A DNA stretch of 6,427 nt from Chthoniobacterales bacterium (GTDB lineage: Bacteria > Verrucomicrobiota > Verrucomicrobiia > Chthoniobacterales > UBA10450). The position numbers and the translations under genes are program-made. Within the stretch, counting starts at the first letter, position 1; every line of letters begins with the position of its first letter. The stretch lies in assembly GCA_013697015.1 (NCBI GenBank), contig JACCXL010000407.1:1-6427 (forward strand), written 5' to 3'. Positions 1-5,248 of this stretch are shown here, in pieces. Below the pieces are notes generated by a model, which was not told the DNA's origin, made no database searches, and was given only the letters and a program-made list of their open reading frames with translations.

Positions 1-575
1 CGCCAGACGATCTTCTCGATCGCCTTCGCCAGCTGCATCGTCTCGAGGAACGGTGTGCTTTTGCGCTGTTTCACGAGCTGACTTGCGATCCGGCGCGCCG
101 CCGGTTCTTCACCCAGATCACGGAACAGACGGGTGAGCTCTTCTTCGCTGTAATTGTTGACCACATCCGCCGCGGTCAATTCGCGCCGCGGATCCATCCG
201 CATGTCGAGCGGACCATTGCGCATGACGCTAAAGCCGCGCGCGCCATTCTCCAGTTGTCGCGACGATACCCCGAGATCGAGCAGCGCCCCGCCGATGACT
301 GTGACGCCAAGCTCGTCTAACGCTCCCCCCGCGTCGCGGAAATTTACCTGGCGCAACGTAACGCGATTGCCAAATTCGGAAAGCTGCCCGGCCGCCTCTT
401 CGATCGCATCCGGGTCCTGATCGAACGCGATCACATCCGCGCCGGTGCGCAAAATCGCCGCGCTATGCCCGCCGCCACCGCACGTCCCATCCACCACGAT
501 CGTGCCGGACCGCGGCTCGAGCAGTTCGACCACTTCCGAAACCAGCACAGGCCGGTGATAAATGAAGTCTTCCAT
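1..575 (-). CDS. rsmH: 16S rRNA (cytosine-1402-N4)-methyltransferase RsmH (MraW), 3' end cut by window edge
   Basis: RsmH methylates N4 of C1402 in the 16S rRNA decoding centre, using S-adenosylmethionine, in the cytoplasm. I translated the reverse strand by hand: 191 codons are visible of a family usually about 300-320 residues, so roughly the last third is missing. The protein opens with HRPVLVSEVVELL, typical for the family. It continues with the SAM-binding loop DGTCGGGGHS (29-38), the acidic motif FDQDPDA (51-57), LLDLGVSSRQLE (98-109), RGFS and GPLDMRMD (113-128), NNYSEEEL (140-147) and GEEPAARRIA (155-164). The ATG at 575 is preferred because GAGGAGG lies 8 bases upstream and family homology begins just after it. 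An in-frame ATG at 650 would add 25 residues (MKALLFERPVWF...) and leave only 17 bases after the mraZ stop. The gene follows mraZ in the same direction, the classical dcw order. The family is certain; the start is less so. Confidence 0.95.
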   Translation of the reverse strand, partial: MEDFIYHRPVLVSEVVELLEPRSGTIVVDGTCGGGGHSAAILRTGADVIAFDQDPDAIEEAAGQLSEFGNRVTLRQVNFRDAGGALDELGVTVIGGALLDLGVSSRQLENGARGFSVMRNGPLDMRMDPRRELTAADVVNNYSEEELTRLFRDLGEEPAARRIASQLVKQRKSTPFLETMQLAKAIEKIVW

Positions 576-583
576 TTCGCGCG

Positions 584-590
584 CCTCCTC
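584..590 (-). promoter_or_regulatory. Shine-Dalgarno site choosing the rsmH start
   Basis: On the minus strand GAGGAGG is followed by 8 bases (CGCGCGAA) and then the ATG at 575. It is the only strong, well-spaced Shine-Dalgarno sequence I found before a gene start in the window, and it favours 575 over the longer in-frame start at 650. The same bases would encode Glu-Glu-Ala if the upstream start were used, so the purine run could be fortuitous. Confidence 0.6.
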
Positions 591-667
591 TTCGATGACG
601 AGCGGCCCTGTCGCGAACCAGACCGGCCGCTCAAACAACAACGCCTTCATATCGTTCGTCCGTGCTT

Positions 668-1123
668 CTAAAGGCCGATGACGTTCGCCACGTGCTGATA
701 GGTGGGCGTCTCCTCTTCGTGGGCCCGTTTCCATTTCTGCAGATTCCAAACTTCGAAGCGTCCGCGTCCACCAACGAGCGCGACCTCCCCCTTCAAACCG
801 AGCTGGCGGCAGAGATCCTCCGGCAACACAAGGCGGCCTTGTTTGTCGGACGAGCCGTGCTGCGCGCGCGCGTGCAGTTGACGCAGGAAAATCCGGCGAT
901 CTCGTGCCGAGATCGCGGCCGTCTGTTCGGCGTGCGCCGTCATGCGGGCAAATTCGTCCGGCGACATGACGAGAAGAAACTGGTGCTGCGCTTCGGGCAG
1001 GAGGATGAACTCCTCGCCCTCGTTGCGCCGCCAGCGGGATGGCACCGTGATGCGGTTTTTTTCGTCGATGGAATGACGGAATTCTCCCGCGTAGAAATTT
1101 TGAGACTGAGAGACGCTTTCCAT
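668..1123 (-). CDS. mraZ: Transcriptional regulator MraZ, first gene of the dcw cluster
   Basis: MraZ is a DNA-binding protein of the SpoVT-AbrB fold that forms ring-shaped oligomers and controls the division and cell wall cluster it heads. The 151-residue product has the family's usual length and its two tandem half-domains. The first, around residues 10-55, holds GEFRHSIDEKNRITVPSRWR with the DxxxR signature D20-R24. The second, around 85-130, holds DKQGRLVLPEDL with D93-R97, followed by EVALVGGRGRFEVW. The ATG at 1123 is the only plausible start; the first ten residues (MESVSQSQNF) are a short extension before the conserved F-x-x-GE. No clear Shine-Dalgarno sequence precedes it. rsmH follows on the same strand, and the upstream region carries a promoter and TGG repeats consistent with autoregulation. 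The family assignment is very secure. Confidence 0.97.
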   Translation of the reverse strand: MESVSQSQNFYAGEFRHSIDEKNRITVPSRWRRNEGEEFILLPEAQHQFLLVMSPDEFARMTAHAEQTAAISARDRRIFLRQLHARAQHGSSDKQGRLVLPEDLCRQLGLKGEVALVGGRGRFEVWNLQKWKRAHEEETPTYQHVANVIGL

Positions 1124-1140
1124 AGAGCCGTGGGGATCCC

Positions 1141-1180
1141 GACCATTTCAATCCACTTCCCCCCACTTGTAACCACCCCA
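1141..1180 (-). promoter_or_regulatory. MraZ-box array (10-bp spaced TGG repeats), probable MraZ operator
   Basis: Read on the minus strand, TGG begins at 1175, 1165, 1155 and 1145, exactly 10 bp apart (TGGTT, TGGGG, TGGAT, TGGTC). The spacer before three of them ends in AAG, AAG or AAA. An additional TGGGG at 1180 is half a turn out of register. MraZ proteins studied in several bacteria bind direct repeats of a TGG-containing box with 10-bp spacing, so each site faces the same side of the helix. The array ends about 17 bases before the mraZ start and overlaps the predicted -10 element and early transcribed region, which suits autorepression. The repeats are directly visible; binding by this MraZ is inferred. 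Confidence 0.8.
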
Positions 1181-1195
1181 ACCTCTTGTGGTCAA
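1166..1195 (-). promoter_or_regulatory. Predicted sigma70-type promoter of mraZ-rsmH
   Basis: On the minus strand TTGACC (1195-1190, five of six matches to TTGACA) is followed by an 18-base spacer and TACAAG (1171-1166, four of six matches to TATAAT). Transcription would begin near 1160, about 37 bases before the mraZ ATG. The -10 sits inside the TGG array, so MraZ binding would block it. The -10 is weak, so this is a prediction from position and consensus only. Confidence 0.5.
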
Positions 1196-1213
1196 TAAAA
1201 TAAATGGATGTTT

Positions 1214-1230
1214 GCGGTGATTTTCACCGC
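1214..1230. repeat. Short perfect inverted repeat in the divergent region
   Basis: GCGGTGA and TCACCGC form a perfect 7-bp inverted repeat around a TTT loop. It lies 15 bases before the preferred GTG start of the YD-repeat-like gene. It could be a leader hairpin or a small operator. A stem this short is also expected by chance about once in a window this size, so no function is claimed. If translation instead began at the ATG at 1204, the repeat would be coding. Confidence 0.35.
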
Positions 1231-1245
1231 CGATACACTCCCCGC

Positions 1246-1755
1246 GTGTTCCCGCTTCCCCGCGCTCTCGCCTTTTTCGTTGTGGCGACCTCCGTCGCGC
1301 CTCTCCCCGCGCAAACCACCGACCCCGCGCCCGGCGATTCGGTGCGCGTGACCGTTTCCATGAACGCGGACGGTTCCCGCACTGTTTATCAATATGACTC
1401 AGCGAACCACAAAGCGGTTGCCACCACCACAAGCTCCGACGGCAAAGCCCGCGGCAAGATCCTTTATACGCTCGACTCTTCCGATCGGTTCGCTACCGGC
1501 GAAGTCTACGGCGCGAAAAGCGATTTCCAGTTCAAGACTCTCTATAAGTACGACTCTGGCGGGCGGCTGACCGAGGAGACACAGCTCACGAAAGACGATG
1601 CTGTGCAGCACAGAATCGTCTATGCATACGATGAACGCGGCAAACAAACCGGCTATTCCGTTCTGGATGCCGACGGACGTTTGATTTCCCGAACCGGTGG
1701 CCCGGCCACGACGACCAAACCGAGCCAGAAAGCGCGACCGCCGGGTAACAGGTAA
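1246..1755 (+). CDS. Predicted exported small protein with YD/RHS-like repeats
   Basis: No named family is recognised and function is unknown. Starting from GTG at 1246 gives 169 residues with a plausible signal peptide: FPLPRALAF, a hydrophobic stretch FFVVATSVAPL, then LPA before QTTDP, with cleavage likely after residue 22. The mature part has repeats of the form aromatic-x-Y/L-D-x-x-x-R/K: VYQYDSANHK (48-56), LYTLDSSDRF (73-82), LYKYDSGGRL (99-108) and VYAYDERGKQ with VLDADGRL (125-146). This resembles the YD units of RHS-type beta-strand proteins, but as a four-unit stand-alone protein with no toxin domain. The tail is polar and basic. An ATG at 1204 would add 14 residues (MDVCGDFHRRYTPR) ahead of the signal and is less likely. 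The gene diverges from mraZ and lies 67 bases before exbB, possibly in the same transcript. Coding is supported by the long frame and periodic protein pattern. Confidence 0.75.
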   Translation: MFPLPRALAFFVVATSVAPLPAQTTDPAPGDSVRVTVSMNADGSRTVYQYDSANHKAVATTTSSDGKARGKILYTLDSSDRFATGEVYGAKSDFQFKTLYKYDSGGRLTEETQLTKDDAVQHRIVYAYDERGKQTGYSVLDADGRLISRTGGPATTTKPSQKARPPGNR

Positions 1756-1822
1756 CGGCAGCGCACTGCGCCGCCCTTCCTCTTCTTGCCAGCAGCGGCC
1801 TAAGGGTCTAAGACCAGAGAAC

Positions 1823-2503
1823 GTGATCGATTACCTCCAGAAGGGCGGGCTGCTCATGTGGCCGATTCTGGTTTGCAGCGTCCTCTCGGTGGCCGTCTTT
1901 GCGGAGCGGCTTTTTTACCTGCATCGCGCGACCATCCATGTGGGCGAATTTCTGCAGGGTCTCTCGAATTTAATTCAGCGGAGAAATTACGCCGAAGCGC
2001 TGCATGAATCCGCCGGCACACCCGGACCCGTCGCACGCGTCATTCATGCGGCTATCATCCGGCACCAATTGCCGCGTTCGGAATTGCGCGAGATTGTGCA
2101 GGAAGCCGGCCAATTGGAGGTTCCGAAGCTGGAACGCTTTCTCGGCGTGCTCGCTACGATCGCGTATCTCACGCCGCTCCTCGGTCTGCTCGGCACCGTC
2201 GCGGGCATGATGGACGCCTTCGGCATGATCGCTTCCAAGGGCGGGTACGCCACTGTCACCGAACTTTCGAGCGGCGTTTACAAAAGTCTTCTCGCTACCG
2301 CGGCGGGTCTGGTTGTCGCCGCGCCCACCTTTGTCGCCTACAGCTATCTTTCGTCGCGCGTCAACACGCTGCTGCACGAGATGGAGCGCGCCGGAATCGA
2401 GGTCGTCCATATGCTGACCGAAACGGAAGCCATGAGTGGCATCATCGCTTTCCAGCCCGGCCAGGCCGGTGCTCCGCCACAGGGCGAACGCCTCGAGCGT
2501 TAG
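1823..2503 (+). CDS. exbB: ExbB/TolQ/MotA-family proton channel subunit
   Basis: ExbB-type proteins form the pentameric inner-membrane channel that, with ExbD, uses the proton gradient to energise TonB. The 226-residue product has the expected three membrane segments. They lie near residues 10-30 (LLMWPILVCSVLSVAVFAERLF), 106-128 (through the family motif TPLLGLLGTVAGM) and 154-176 (SLLATAAGLVVAAPTFVAYSYL). A cytoplasmic stretch lies between the first two. The motif PLLGLLGTVAGMMDAF near 118-133 and the S/T-rich third helix are diagnostic. GTG at 1823 is preferred because the N-terminus VIDYLQKGGLLMWPIL is typical. The frame is open back to an ATG at 1697, but that would add an arginine-rich, non-homologous 42-residue leader overlapping the previous gene. 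ATG 1856 would cut into the first helix. No strong Shine-Dalgarno sequence is visible. exbD follows after 30 bases. A TolQ role is possible, but the TonB-like neighbour favours ExbB. Confidence 0.93.
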   Translation: MIDYLQKGGLLMWPILVCSVLSVAVFAERLFYLHRATIHVGEFLQGLSNLIQRRNYAEALHESAGTPGPVARVIHAAIIRHQLPRSELREIVQEAGQLEVPKLERFLGVLATIAYLTPLLGLLGTVAGMMDAFGMIASKGGYATVTELSSGVYKSLLATAAGLVVAAPTFVAYSYLSSRVNTLLHEMERAGIEVVHMLTETEAMSGIIAFQPGQAGAPPQGERLER

Positions 2504-2533
2504 CCGTCGCGGAACGACGAGACGCGGTTGCGC

Positions 2534-2938
2534 ATGAAGCTTTCCCGCACCAAAGATTACAGCTTCGGATGGTTCTTCGTCGTGCCACTGCTCGACGTCG
2601 TTTTCCTTCTCCTTTTCTTTCTGCTGCTCAGTTCAAATTTCGTGTTGCAACCCGGGATCGCGGTCTCCGTTCCTCTTTCACACTTCACGCTCGGCCCTCA
2701 GCTGAATCCGCAGATCGTCAGCATCACCGGCGGAGTCGCGCCGGCGATTTATTTCCGGGATCAAAAGGTGGGACTCGATCAGCTCGGGCCGCTGCTCGAC
2801 GCCGCGAAACGCGATGGCCGGCCGATCATCATTCGCGCGGATCGATCCACCCCGTACGAAACAGTCGTGGCCGTCACGAACGCAGCACTGGAGAAAGGGA
2901 TTACCGCTGTTTCCCTGGCCACGGCCCTGCCGAAATGA
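2534..2938 (+). CDS. exbD: ExbD/TolR-family biopolymer transport protein
   Basis: ExbD partners ExbB: its single helix sits in the channel pore and its periplasmic domain engages TonB. The 134-residue product has the family's normal size. A short cytoplasmic N-terminus is followed by one membrane helix at about 14-37 (FFVVPLLDVVFLLLFFLLL). This contains Asp21 in the PLLDVVF motif, the conserved proton-carrying aspartate. The periplasmic domain ends with the typical pattern IIIRADRSTPYETVVAVTNAALEKGITAVSLAT. ATG at 2534 is chosen over a TTG two codons upstream at 2528; neither has a good Shine-Dalgarno sequence. The stop codon overlaps the next gene's start (ATGA at 2935-2938), indicating translational coupling. 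TolR is the alternative but is not supported by any Tol-Pal gene here. Confidence 0.93.
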   Translation: MKLSRTKDYSFGWFFVVPLLDVVFLLLFFLLLSSNFVLQPGIAVSVPLSHFTLGPQLNPQIVSITGGVAPAIYFRDQKVGLDQLGPLLDAAKRDGRPIIIRADRSTPYETVVAVTNAALEKGITAVSLATALPK

Positions 2939-3729
2939 TGGCGACCGCGCTGTCGCCCGGCCGCCAACCCGGTGTCGCGACCACCGTGTTCCGCTGGGAC
3001 TCGCCGCACCGGAGGCGGTGGGGACTCACGCTTTTCATCGCCACCTCCGTCGCGCTCCATGCGATTTGTTTTTATGTCTTCCAAATCACATATCCGCCCA
3101 CCGTGGCGCTCCTGCCGCCACCCGCGCGCGTTAACCTGATCACGCCCGCCACCGAAGAAGGCCGCGTCCTCTTGCGCTGGGTCGAAGCAGAAGATCCGGC
3201 GCTTGCTTCGACCACGCAACGCGCGCCGGATGCGAAATCGTTTGCGCTTCCTAAAGTCGCGCACATCCCTTCCTACCTTGCCACGAAGCCTGTGCTGCGC
3301 GATTTACCGCGCACCGAAACCAAGCCGGCTCTTCCGAGTTCCAATCCGCTACGGCCTGTGCAACGGCAGCGCTCCCCGGCACCGTCCGCCCCGCTCAAAT
3401 CGCCCACGGTGGTCAATTTCTCACCTGAACTCGCCGGTCTTGGCCAACCGCAATGGCCAACCGTAAGATTTACTGCTGCGACCAACGAGGCGGCCGAAAC
3501 CGCTGAATTTCGCGTCGCGGTTTCGGGGGAAGGGGTTATTCGTTTCTGCTTTCTGCAGCACTCGTCGGGCGATGCAGCGCTCGATGAGCAGGCGCGAAAT
3601 TACATCGTCTCCTGCCGTTTTACCCCGGCGGCGCGGACCGCCGGGCTGGTCTGGGGCCAGGCCACGATCGCATGGGGGGACGACATTACTCCCCCCATTC
3701 CTTCCGACGCTGGAAAGCGCACGCCGTGA
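2935..3729 (+). CDS. TonB-like energy transducer, divergent
   Basis: TonB proteins span the periplasm and pass energy from ExbB-ExbD to outer-membrane receptors. This 264-residue protein has the expected architecture. A basic N-terminus (SPHRRRWG, 23-30) precedes one hydrophobic segment at about 30-50 (LTLFIATSVALHAICFYVFQ). A proline-rich periplasmic stretch runs over about 54-175. A C-terminal domain at about 188-248 contains FRVAVSGEGVIRFCFLQHSSGDAALDEQA, followed by CRFTPA, matching the TonB pattern of G-x-V, SSG, LD and F-x-PA. The usual first half of that domain (YPxxA...G) is not obvious, so it is short or divergent. ATG 2935 overlaps the exbD stop; a second ATG at 2938 is equally possible. 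The stop overlaps the next gene's GTG. The call rests on domain pattern and operon position. The cognate receptor is not in this window. Confidence 0.82.
   Translation: MMATALSPGRQPGVATTVFRWDSPHRRRWGLTLFIATSVALHAICFYVFQITYPPTVALLPPPARVNLITPATEEGRVLLRWVEAEDPALASTTQRAPDAKSFALPKVAHIPSYLATKPVLRDLPRTETKPALPSSNPLRPVQRQRSPAPSAPLKSPTVVNFSPELAGLGQPQWPTVRFTAATNEAAETAEFRVAVSGEGVIRFCFLQHSSGDAALDEQARNYIVSCRFTPAARTAGLVWGQATIAWGDDITPPIPSDAGKRTP
3494..3526. repeat. 10-bp perfect inverted repeat inside the TonB-like gene
   Basis: CCGAAACCGC (3494-3503) and GCGGTTTCGG (3517-3526) are exact reverse complements around a 13-base loop. The pair sits in the coding region where the C-terminal TonB-like domain begins. 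It could form an mRNA hairpin at the domain junction. By rough estimate a 10-bp match at this spacing is expected less than once in a window this long. No T-run follows, so it is not a terminator. Confidence 0.4.
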
Positions 3730-3965
3730 TTCGCGTCAGCCTCTCCCTCCTGGTCACGATCTATCTGCTGGTTTTTCTTGCGGCGGTTTTTCTCCTCTGG
3801 ATAGTGGGAGAGTGGAACCGCCGGCGGCGGGAGCGACGAGCTTTACGCTACCGGCTGCGATGCGTGATTTGCGCGTTTGAGTTCGACGATCGAACCGACG
3901 CCTTGCTTCCCCGCTGTCCACGCTGCGGAACTTTGAACGAACGTTTTAAACCGGATCAGATTTAA
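3726..3965 (+). CDS. Small membrane-anchored zinc-ribbon-like protein, unknown function
   Basis: I do not recognise a named family. The 79-residue product starts at GTG 3726, whose GTGA overlaps the stop of the TonB-like gene; an ATG at 3672 in the same frame would overlap that gene by 58 bases and is unlikely. Residues 5-27 form one strong membrane helix (SLSLLVTIYLLVFLAAVFLLW). A very basic stretch follows (NRRRRERRALRYRLR, 31-45), which by the positive-inside rule places the C-terminus in the cytoplasm. The tail has C46-x2-C49 and C64-x2-C67, spaced by 14 residues: a four-cysteine zinc-ribbon-like metal site (CVIC ... CPRC). The overlap with the TonB-like gene and the 5-base gap to guaB3 suggest expression in the same operon. 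It might be a metal-sensing or assembly partner of the Ton module, but this is only inference from position. Confidence 0.8.
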   Translation: MIRVSLSLLVTIYLLVFLAAVFLLWIVGEWNRRRRERRALRYRLRCVICAFEFDDRTDALLPRCPRCGTLNERFKPDQI

Positions 3966-3970
3966 TTTTT

Positions 3971-5149
3971 ATGGGCATGTGGATCGGACGTAATCGCAAA
4001 GCGCGGGTGACCTATGGGTTCGACGAAATCGCGCTCGTCCCCGGCCGCGTTACGATCAACCCGCACGAAGTGGATATAAAATGGCGCCTGTCGCGCCGGG
4101 ACGCGGAGCCCTTGTCCTGGAAGATCCCGATTCTCGCCAGTGCGATGGACGGCGTGGTGGATGTGCGCTTCGCGATTGCAATGAGCGAACTCGGCGGGCT
4201 GGCGGTGCTGAACCTCGAGGGCGTCCAAACGCGCTATAAAAGTCCGCAGGAGGTTTTGCAAAAAATCATTGCGGCCGACAAAGCCGAGATCACCGCCTTG
4301 CTGCAAAAAATTTATCAGGAGCCGGTGCAGCCGGAGCTGATCGCGGCGCGCGTGCGACAGATAAAAGATGGCGGCGCGATCGCGGCCGTCAGTTCGATTC
4401 CGCAACGCGCGGTGGAGTTCGGCGCGATCGCGCAGGAAGCCGGTGCGGACGTTTTTGTCGTCCAGAGCACCGTCTCCACCGTCCGCCACATCTCTTCGGA
4501 ATATCGCTCGCTGGAGCTGGAGAAATTTTGTCGTGAGATGCGCATTCCGGTCATCGTCGGCAATACGGTCGGCTATGACGTCACGCTCGAGATCATGGAA
4601 TGCGGCCCGGCCGCGGTGCTGGTAGGGGTCGGCCCCGGTGCTGCCTGCACCTCCCGCGGCGTGCTGGGCCTGGGCGTTCCGCAAGTGACTGCGACCGTCG
4701 ATTGTGCCGCCGCGCGCGATGCTTACTTCAAGAAAACTTCGCGCTACGTCCCGATCATCACCGACGGCGGGATGAGCAAAGGCGGCGACGTTTGCAAAGC
4801 GCTCGCGTGTGGCGCGGATGCTGTCATGGTCGGCAGCGCTTTCGCAAAAGCGCACGAAGCTCCCGGCGCTGGATACCATTGGGGCATGGCCACGCCGCAC
4901 GCCAACTTGCCCCGTGGCACGCGCATCAAAGTTGGAGCGACCGGTTCTTTGAAACAGATCCTCTTTGGCCCGGCGGAAGTGGATGACGGCAGCCAGAACC
5001 TGGTGGGCGCGGTCACCACCTGCATGGGGAACGTCGGTGCGGCTACCCTGGCGGAATTCCAACAAACCGAAATCATCATCGCGCCTTCCATCAAAACCGA
5101 GGGCAAGCTTTTCCAGACCGTTCAGAGCGTGGGCATGGGCGCGCGGTGA
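3971..5149 (+). CDS. guaB3: GuaB3-type IMP dehydrogenase-family protein
   Basis: This belongs to the IMPDH/GMP reductase superfamily of (beta/alpha)8 barrels acting on purine nucleotides in the cytoplasm. The 392 residues begin with IGRNRKARVTYGFDEIALVPG, the hallmark opening of the GuaB3 group. Further signatures are the active-site loop GVGPGAACTSRG with catalytic Cys226, the nucleotide-phosphate motif DGGMSKGGD (265-273), and GADAVMVGSAFA (281-292). Canonical IMPDH carries two CBS domains after the second strand; here the barrel passes through a short linker (about 87-135), so CBS-mediated ATP/GTP control is absent. Some cyanobacterial GuaB3 proteins are, as I recall, reported to oxidise IMP, but the reaction is not settled across the group. 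ATG 3971 is the longest start; ATG 3977 gives MWIGR, closer to known N-termini. No Shine-Dalgarno sequence is visible. It lies 5 bases after the zinc-ribbon gene. Confidence 0.9.
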   Translation: MGMWIGRNRKARVTYGFDEIALVPGRVTINPHEVDIKWRLSRRDAEPLSWKIPILASAMDGVVDVRFAIAMSELGGLAVLNLEGVQTRYKSPQEVLQKIIAADKAEITALLQKIYQEPVQPELIAARVRQIKDGGAIAAVSSIPQRAVEFGAIAQEAGADVFVVQSTVSTVRHISSEYRSLELEKFCREMRIPVIVGNTVGYDVTLEIMECGPAAVLVGVGPGAACTSRGVLGLGVPQVTATVDCAAARDAYFKKTSRYVPIITDGGMSKGGDVCKALACGADAVMVGSAFAKAHEAPGAGYHWGMATPHANLPRGTRIKVGATGSLKQILFGPAEVDDGSQNLVGAVTTCMGNVGAATLAEFQQTEIIIAPSIKTEGKLFQTVQSVGMGAR

Positions 5150-5248
5150 AGAAAGTGACGAGTGACATGTGACAAGTTTTTGAGCTAATTCATGTTACTC
5201 TTCGCGTTTTGCTTCCCACTCGTCACTCGTCATTCGTCACTTCTTCAT
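5147..5248. repeat. Inverted arrays of a GTGACGA-like heptamer between guaB3 and fabF
   Basis: The left arm (about 5155-5176) reads as 7-bp units GTGACGA, GTGACAT, GTGACAA. The right arm (about 5214-5240), read on the minus strand, gives GTGACGA, ATGACGA, GTGACGA, GTGGGAA. The arms are inverted to each other around a loop of about 40 bases that is T-rich and has no gene. The outer part pairs from the guaB3 stop (TGA at 5147) to bases 5246-5248, which include the A and T of the fabF ATG. This gives about 19 pairs with one bulged A and one G-T wobble, followed by a further GTGAC match. This looks like a dispersed intergenic repeat or a long mRNA hairpin. Its effect on termination or on fabF translation is unknown. 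Confidence 0.75.

Noticed and set aside
1133..1140. GGGATCCC palindrome just before mraZ
   Set aside because: An 8-bp palindrome is expected by chance in GC-rich DNA and has no supporting context.
662..1198. Plus-strand open frame of 178 codons over mraZ
   Set aside because: It is antisense to the certain mraZ gene and crosses its promoter and operator; no family pattern is visible.
1196..1201. TAAAAT as the -10 box of a plus-strand promoter for the YD-repeat-like gene
   Set aside because: No -35 element lies at 16-18 bases; the nearest TTGTAA is 23 bases away.
1757..1775. GC-rich stem (GGCAGCGC / GCGCCGCC, one mismatch) after the YD-repeat-like gene as a terminator
   Set aside because: No T-run follows, only a mixed C/T stretch, so an intrinsic terminator cannot be supported.
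1697..1822. 42-residue N-terminal extension of exbB
   Set aside because: It overlaps the YD-repeat-like gene, is arginine-rich and has no ExbB homology pattern; GTG 1823 gives a normal N-terminus.
2569..2934. Upstream extension of the TonB-like frame across exbD
   Set aside because: The extension is arginine-rich and out of frame with the clear exbD gene; the true start is the ATG overlapping the exbD stop.
3962..5065. Long minus-strand open frame (367 codons) opposite guaB3
   Set aside because: It is histidine-, arginine- and aspartate-rich with no recognisable motif and lies antisense to a clear GuaB3 gene; long antisense frames are common in GC-rich coding DNA.
5177..5217. Promoter or small gene in the loop between the heptamer arms
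   Set aside because: TTGAGC is present but no -10 lies at suitable spacing, and no open frame of useful length exists.
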